Below, piece by piece: positions 61,358 to 64,000 of a DNA stretch of 64,000 bases (positions within the stretch are counted from its first letter, which is position 1; each line of letters starts with the position of its first letter). Under the pieces are notes generated by a model that did not search any database, was not told where the DNA came from, and was given only the letters and a program-made list of their open reading frames with translations. The stretch comes from Candidatus Tectomicrobia bacterium (lineage in GTDB: Bacteria; UBA8248), in contig JACPUR010000030.1 in the NCBI GenBank assembly GCA_016192135.1, forward strand, positions 77,211 to 141,210, in the 5' to 3' direction. A program made the position numbers and the translations under genes.

Positions 61358-61891
61358 TCATTCGGCGAGCAGCCTCCGGATCATGGCCTCCGTCCGCCCG
61401 TGGTTACCCTCGCCGATGTTGAAGAAGCGGATGACGCCCTTCTTGTCGATCAGGTACTTCGTGGGCCAGTAGCGGTTCCCGAACGCCTTCCAGTTGGCGA
61501 AATCGTTGTCCATCACCACCGGGTAATCCACCTTCAGGCGCTTCAGCGCCTCCCGGACGTTCTCCTCGCTCCTCTCGTGGCCGAACTCGGGCGCGTGGTT
61601 CCCGATGACGACCAGGCCTTGCTCCTTGAACCGCCCGTGCCACGAGCGGAGCACCGGGATCTCCCGGATGCAGTTGATTCACCCGAAGGTCCACATGTCC
61701 ACCAGCACGACCTTCCCGCGCAGATCGGCCAGGCGGAGAGGCGGGCCGTTCAGCCAGGGACCTCCCCTCAGCTCGGGGGCCGGGGCGCCCGGCTCCAGGC
61801 CGGAGGCGCCGGGCCGGACGAGCACGAGCGCGAGAAAAAGGCCTAGGGCGACGAAGGCCGCCTTGAGCGATGAACCGGAGTCTAGTCTCAT
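61358..61891 (-). CDS. selenocysteine-containing thioredoxin-like (TlpA/AhpC-TSA) protein
   Basis: The single frame from 61891 to 61358 is open except for one TGA at 61681-61679. Read through, it gives a 177-residue exported thioredoxin-fold protein. It has an N-terminal hydrophobic segment (AAFVALGLFLALVLV), then APELRGGPWLNGPPLRLADL, GKVVLVDMWTFG-U71-INC74, HAPEFGHERSEENVREAL and YWPTKYLIDKKGVIRFFNIGE. In homologues the WT..CINC motif has Cys where TGA stands, so Sec at the attacking position of UxxC is expected. A SECIS-like hairpin follows. It is first in the redox operon with cytochrome b and the Mo enzyme. The alternatives are a point nonsense mutation or a sequencing error. Confidence 0.82.
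61651..61671 (-). promoter_or_regulatory. bacterial SECIS-like hairpin downstream of the in-frame TGA
   Basis: Read on the minus strand: GCA, bulged T (61668), CCGGG, loop AGAT (61662-61659), CCCGG, TGC. This is eight base pairs with one bulged U and a G as the second loop base. Sixteen bases separate the TGA from the apical loop. These are the features required of bacterial SECIS elements read by SelB, and the bulged U recalls fdhF. Confidence 0.75.
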
Positions 61892-62047
61892 GTGGGCCTC
61901 ACTTTATCGGAGGAGGAAAAAGGGCGCAAACGGCCCTCCGGCGGAGGGGGGCGACGGGGGCCGGAACCCCACGCCGGGTGCGCGGAAGGGCCGGGCGGAG
62001 TACCATGCGCCGGGTCGGCCTGATTCCATTTTTTCCCGAGGAGAGCC

Positions 62048-62395
62048 ATGCGAGCGTACAACTGGAACGAGCTTCCCGGGCACGAGGGGGCCGGCGACGG
62101 GCGCGCCCGCCGGGTGGTGGAGGGGGACCGCATCACCATCCTCCGCCAGACCATCCAGAAAGGCTACCCGACGGGCGGCCCTCACACCCACCCCCACGAG
62201 CAGATCAGCATCGTCATGGAGGGCAGGGCCCGGTTCACCTGCGATGGAGAGTCGGTCGAGCTGGGGCCGGGCGGGGTCGTGGTGTTCCCGGGCGGCTCGC
62301 TGCACGAAACCCAGAACATCGGCGGCGCGGACCTGACCGTGGAGGAGGTCTTCAGCCCGGTCAACGAGATGCTGCGCAAGTACGCGCCGAAGTAG
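62048..62395 (+). CDS. cupin domain protein
   Basis: In this 115-residue single-domain cupin, motif 1 is GGPHTHPHEQISIVMEGRAR, with metal-ligand His residues and Glu/Gln. Motif 2 is PGGVVVFPGGSLHETQN, with the final His. It is a small metal-binding beta-barrel, either an enzyme (isomerase or dioxygenase type) or a sensor. GGAG precedes the ATG at 62048. It is transcribed divergently from the redox operon and is 34 bases upstream of an ABC ATPase gene. Confidence 0.88.
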   Translation: MRAYNWNELPGHEGAGDGRARRVVEGDRITILRQTIQKGYPTGGPHTHPHEQISIVMEGRARFTCDGESVELGPGGVVVFPGGSLHETQNIGGADLTVEEVFSPVNEMLRKYAPK

Positions 62396-62429
62396 CCGCC
62401 GCCGGGCGCGGGGGCGCCGGGAGAGGGGC

Positions 62430-63200
62430 ATGGCCAGGCTGGTCCTGACGGGCCTGCGGAAATCCTACGGCGACGTCCGCGCGGTGGACGGCGTCTCCCT
62501 CTCGGTCCCGGAGCGGGAGTTCCTCGTCGTCGTGGGGCCGACCGGGTGCGGGAAGTCCACCCTCCTGCGGCTCATCGCGGGGGTGGACCGCCCCGACGCG
62601 GGGCACATCGTGCTGGACGGCCAGCGCATGAACGACGTCCCCCTCGGCAAGCGCGGCATCCAGATGATCTTCCAGGGCTACGCCCTCTGGCCCCACATGC
62701 GCGTCTTCGACGAGAAGCGCTACAGCAACCTGGGCTTCGCCCTCAAGGTCCGGAGGTGGGTGCCCGACTCCATCGCGCGCCGCGTGCGGGACGTGATGCG
62801 CCGCGTGGGCATCGAGGAGGAGCTCGCCCGCCGCCGCCCCGCCGAGCTCAGCTCCGGCCAGCAGCAGAAGGTGGCCATCGGCCGCGCCATCGCCCTCCCG
62901 CCCCGGGTGTTCCTGCTCGACGAGCCCATGGCCAACATCGACCCCGTCTCCCGCCGTCAGGTGCGGGCCGAGCTGCGGCGCGTCCACGACGAGCTGGGCA
63001 CCGTCACCCTCCTCGTCACCCACGACCTGGCCGACGCCTTCCACCTGGCCGACCGCATCGCCATCATGCGGGACGGGCGTTTCCTCCAGGTGGACGCCCC
63101 CCGGCGGCTCTTCGAGGCCCCGGCCGATCCCTTCGTCTCGGACTTCCTCTCCTCCTTCGCCCCCCTGTGGTGGGAGCGGGCGAAGGGGGCGGGGGGATAG
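62430..63200 (+). CDS. ABC transporter ATP-binding protein
   Basis: This 256-residue ATPase has Walker A GPTGCGKST, the Q-loop MIFQGYALWPHMRV, a signature LSSGQQQKV (Ser for Gly), Walker B FLLDEPMANID and the H-loop LLVTHDLADAF. It lacks the C-terminal TOBE domain of full-length relatives. The frame ends just before an AT-rich segment, so it may be truncated or simply a short nitrate/taurine-type form. No permease or binding-protein gene lies next to it in the window. Confidence 0.87.
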   Translation: MARLVLTGLRKSYGDVRAVDGVSLSVPEREFLVVVGPTGCGKSTLLRLIAGVDRPDAGHIVLDGQRMNDVPLGKRGIQMIFQGYALWPHMRVFDEKRYSNLGFALKVRRWVPDSIARRVRDVMRRVGIEEELARRRPAELSSGQQQKVAIGRAIALPPRVFLLDEPMANIDPVSRRQVRAELRRVHDELGTVTLLVTHDLADAFHLADRIAIMRDGRFLQVDAPRRLFEAPADPFVSDFLSSFAPLWWERAKGAGG

Positions 63201-63300
63201 AAACTCAAAAAAGGGAGTATAGGTTCAAAGTCCATCATAATCTATTTCCCTCGCATGGCCGCGAGAGGGGCTCGTATAAATCAAGAGGAGGGAAGATGTC

Positions 63301-63894
63301 ATGACTACATTAAGTGCTTCTTCCTCAGATTGGGCTTTCATCACGGGGAAATGGGAGAAAACCGAGGCTGGATTGGAGTATTCCGGACCAAGGCAACAAG
63401 ATGACAGTATTCCTCATGGTATTGCCCTCTCGGATATTTCCTCATCGGGCGGCGACCTGAGTGTTGTGGTTAAATTTGAGACCAATCTTGACAAAGGGGA
63501 CGCCATCCAAATTCTTTTGGGTTACAATGCGGCTACAGGAGAATATTATAGCGCAGGGATAGGTGGTTATGGTTATGCCTACGTAATTAATCGGTATAAT
63601 CCGGCTAGGGGGTGGAGTGGTTTATTTGTAAAAGGGGATATAGCCAACATTAAGAGCGGAGAAGAATATAGATTAAAAGTAAGAATAGATGGGCAAAAGA
63701 TTCGATTGCTTGTGAATGGTGTTCGTGTTCTAGAGAATAATCTGCCAACGCCTCTCCCCGGGACACAAACTGGATTGTTCGCTTGGGGAAGAACGAAAGT
63801 TCTTTTTTCCTCTTTCGAGGTGCTAACTGCTCGACCAAAAGCCTTTGTTGTCATGCAATTTAGTGTATTCCTAGGCTTCTTCCTGAACAACTGA
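63301..63894 (+). CDS. AT-rich LamG/DUF1080-like protein with truncated C-terminal FVVMQFS domain
   Basis: This 197-residue protein has an N-terminal beta-sandwich of the concanavalin/DUF1080-like type (residues about 10-175: LSVVVKFETNLDKGDAIQIL, RLKVRIDGQKIRLLVNGVRV, TGLFAWGRTKVLFSSFEV). It is followed by RPKAFVVMQFS. That motif is the first strand of a TIR-like/nucleotide-binding domain common in prokaryotic defence proteins, but the frame then runs only SVFLGFFLNN to a stop. The gene is much richer in A+T than the chromosome. GGAGGG precedes the ATG at 63301. It looks like an acquired effector gene that lost its catalytic half. Confidence 0.65.
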   Translation: MTTLSASSSDWAFITGKWEKTEAGLEYSGPRQQDDSIPHGIALSDISSSGGDLSVVVKFETNLDKGDAIQILLGYNAATGEYYSAGIGGYGYAYVINRYNPARGWSGLFVKGDIANIKSGEEYRLKVRIDGQKIRLLVNGVRVLENNLPTPLPGTQTGLFAWGRTKVLFSSFEVLTARPKAFVVMQFSVFLGFFLNN

Positions 63895-63911
63895 TAGGGT
63901 GACGGGCACAG

Positions 63912-63956
63912 CCAGGGGAACGGAGCGAGGGCGTAGCCCGAGCGGAGTTCCCCTGG
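63912..63956. repeat. 45-base nested palindrome after the truncated effector gene
   Basis: The outer arms CCAGGGGAAC (63912-63921) and GTTCCCCTGG (63947-63956) enclose an inner GGGC-GTA-GCCC hairpin. It lies about 20 bases past the premature stop and may mark the insertion or deletion boundary, or be a terminator without a T tract. Confidence 0.6.
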
Positions 63957-63985
63957 GGCACCCCACCCTGCGGGAGGGAAGGAGC

Positions 63986-64000
63986 ATGACGGTCGCCGAG
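63986..64000 (+). CDS. start of a further gene, cut by the window edge
   Basis: ATG ACG GTC GCC GAG begins at 63986, with GGAAGGAGC immediately upstream as a good ribosome site. Only five codons (MTVAE) are visible, so the product cannot be named. Confidence 0.45.

Noticed and set aside
61679-61681. Treating the TGA as a nonsense mutation and annotating two separate genes, 61679-61891 and 61358-61654.
   Set aside because: The halves are in the same frame, the stop replaces the exact catalytic Cys, and a SECIS-like hairpin follows. The start of the downstream half (CTC or GTG near 61654) has no ribosome site. The mutation remains the fallback explanation.

Overview
The window is a GC-rich (about 70% by eye) stretch of a bacterial chromosome, with dense short operons, many ATGA/GTGA stop-start overlaps, Shine-Dalgarno sites of the GGAGG type and frequent GTG/TTG starts. 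Lipoprotein and Tat signals, an AmpD-like amidase, TRAP transport and a B-type succinate dehydrogenase suggest a didermal, respiring heterotroph. The many solute-binding transporters, a HyuA-HyuB fusion and an IlvD-type sugar-acid dehydratase resemble uncultivated lineages such as Tectomicrobia, Rokubacteria or deltaproteobacteria-like groups. That placement is a low-confidence guess, because no marker gene is present.

Layout. 1-5.5 kb: end of a chromate transporter, carbamate kinase with an AllH-like DUF2877 protein, a ketopantoate-reductase-like enzyme, a duplicated hypothetical protein and a VOC enzyme. 5.7-14 kb: a TAXI-TRAP transporter and an Fe3+/spermidine-type ABC transporter. 14-20.4 kb: DHH phosphoesterase, a gutted M24 peptidase, a cyclase-FGE fusion, an amidase, an ACT protein, a GNAT enzyme and a ChaN-like protein. 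20.4-23.6 kb: a lower-GC island with a three-gene ABC-3C conflict system, lying between the two arms of a palindromic repeat. 23.7-28.2 kb: a B12-type radical SAM protein, a methyltransferase/ATP-grasp fusion and a MntA-HepT toxin-antitoxin pair. 28.3-33.9 kb: a surface-glycan cluster, then a DUF547 protein and a small membrane protein. 34.3-37.7 kb: sdhCAB with a visible promoter and terminator. 37.8-47 kb: a HyuAB fusion and a sugar-type ABC operon with an eIF2B-like protein and a promoter/operator. 47.3-59 kb: hydrolases, an old-yellow-enzyme homologue, a RAYT remnant, lipoproteins, SRAP, IlvD/Edd, an FMN reductase, an MBL-receiver fusion and an XRE regulator. 59.1-64 kb: tRNA-Asn, a redox operon (Mo enzyme, cytochrome b, selenocysteine thioredoxin), a cupin, an ABC ATPase and a truncated AT-rich effector-like gene.

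Most notable. (1) A thioredoxin-like gene (61358-61891, minus) has an in-frame TGA exactly at the first Cys of CxxC. A bacterial SECIS-like hairpin with a bulged U lies at the expected distance, so this is very probably a selenoprotein. (2) The ABC-3C operon sits in the loop of a repeat that is compact elsewhere in the window. (3) Three families of dispersed palindromes fill the gaps. One copy is inside a coding region, several supply stop codons, and one abuts a RAYT (REP transposase) remnant.

How the genes work together: several import systems (TAXI-TRAP, two complete ABC systems and one lone ABC ATPase) sit beside catabolic oxidoreductases and hydrolases and feed respiration through SdhCAB. 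The minus-strand operon at 59.3-61.9 kb looks like an envelope redox chain running from cytochrome b to a molybdopterin enzyme, with a seleno-thioredoxin.
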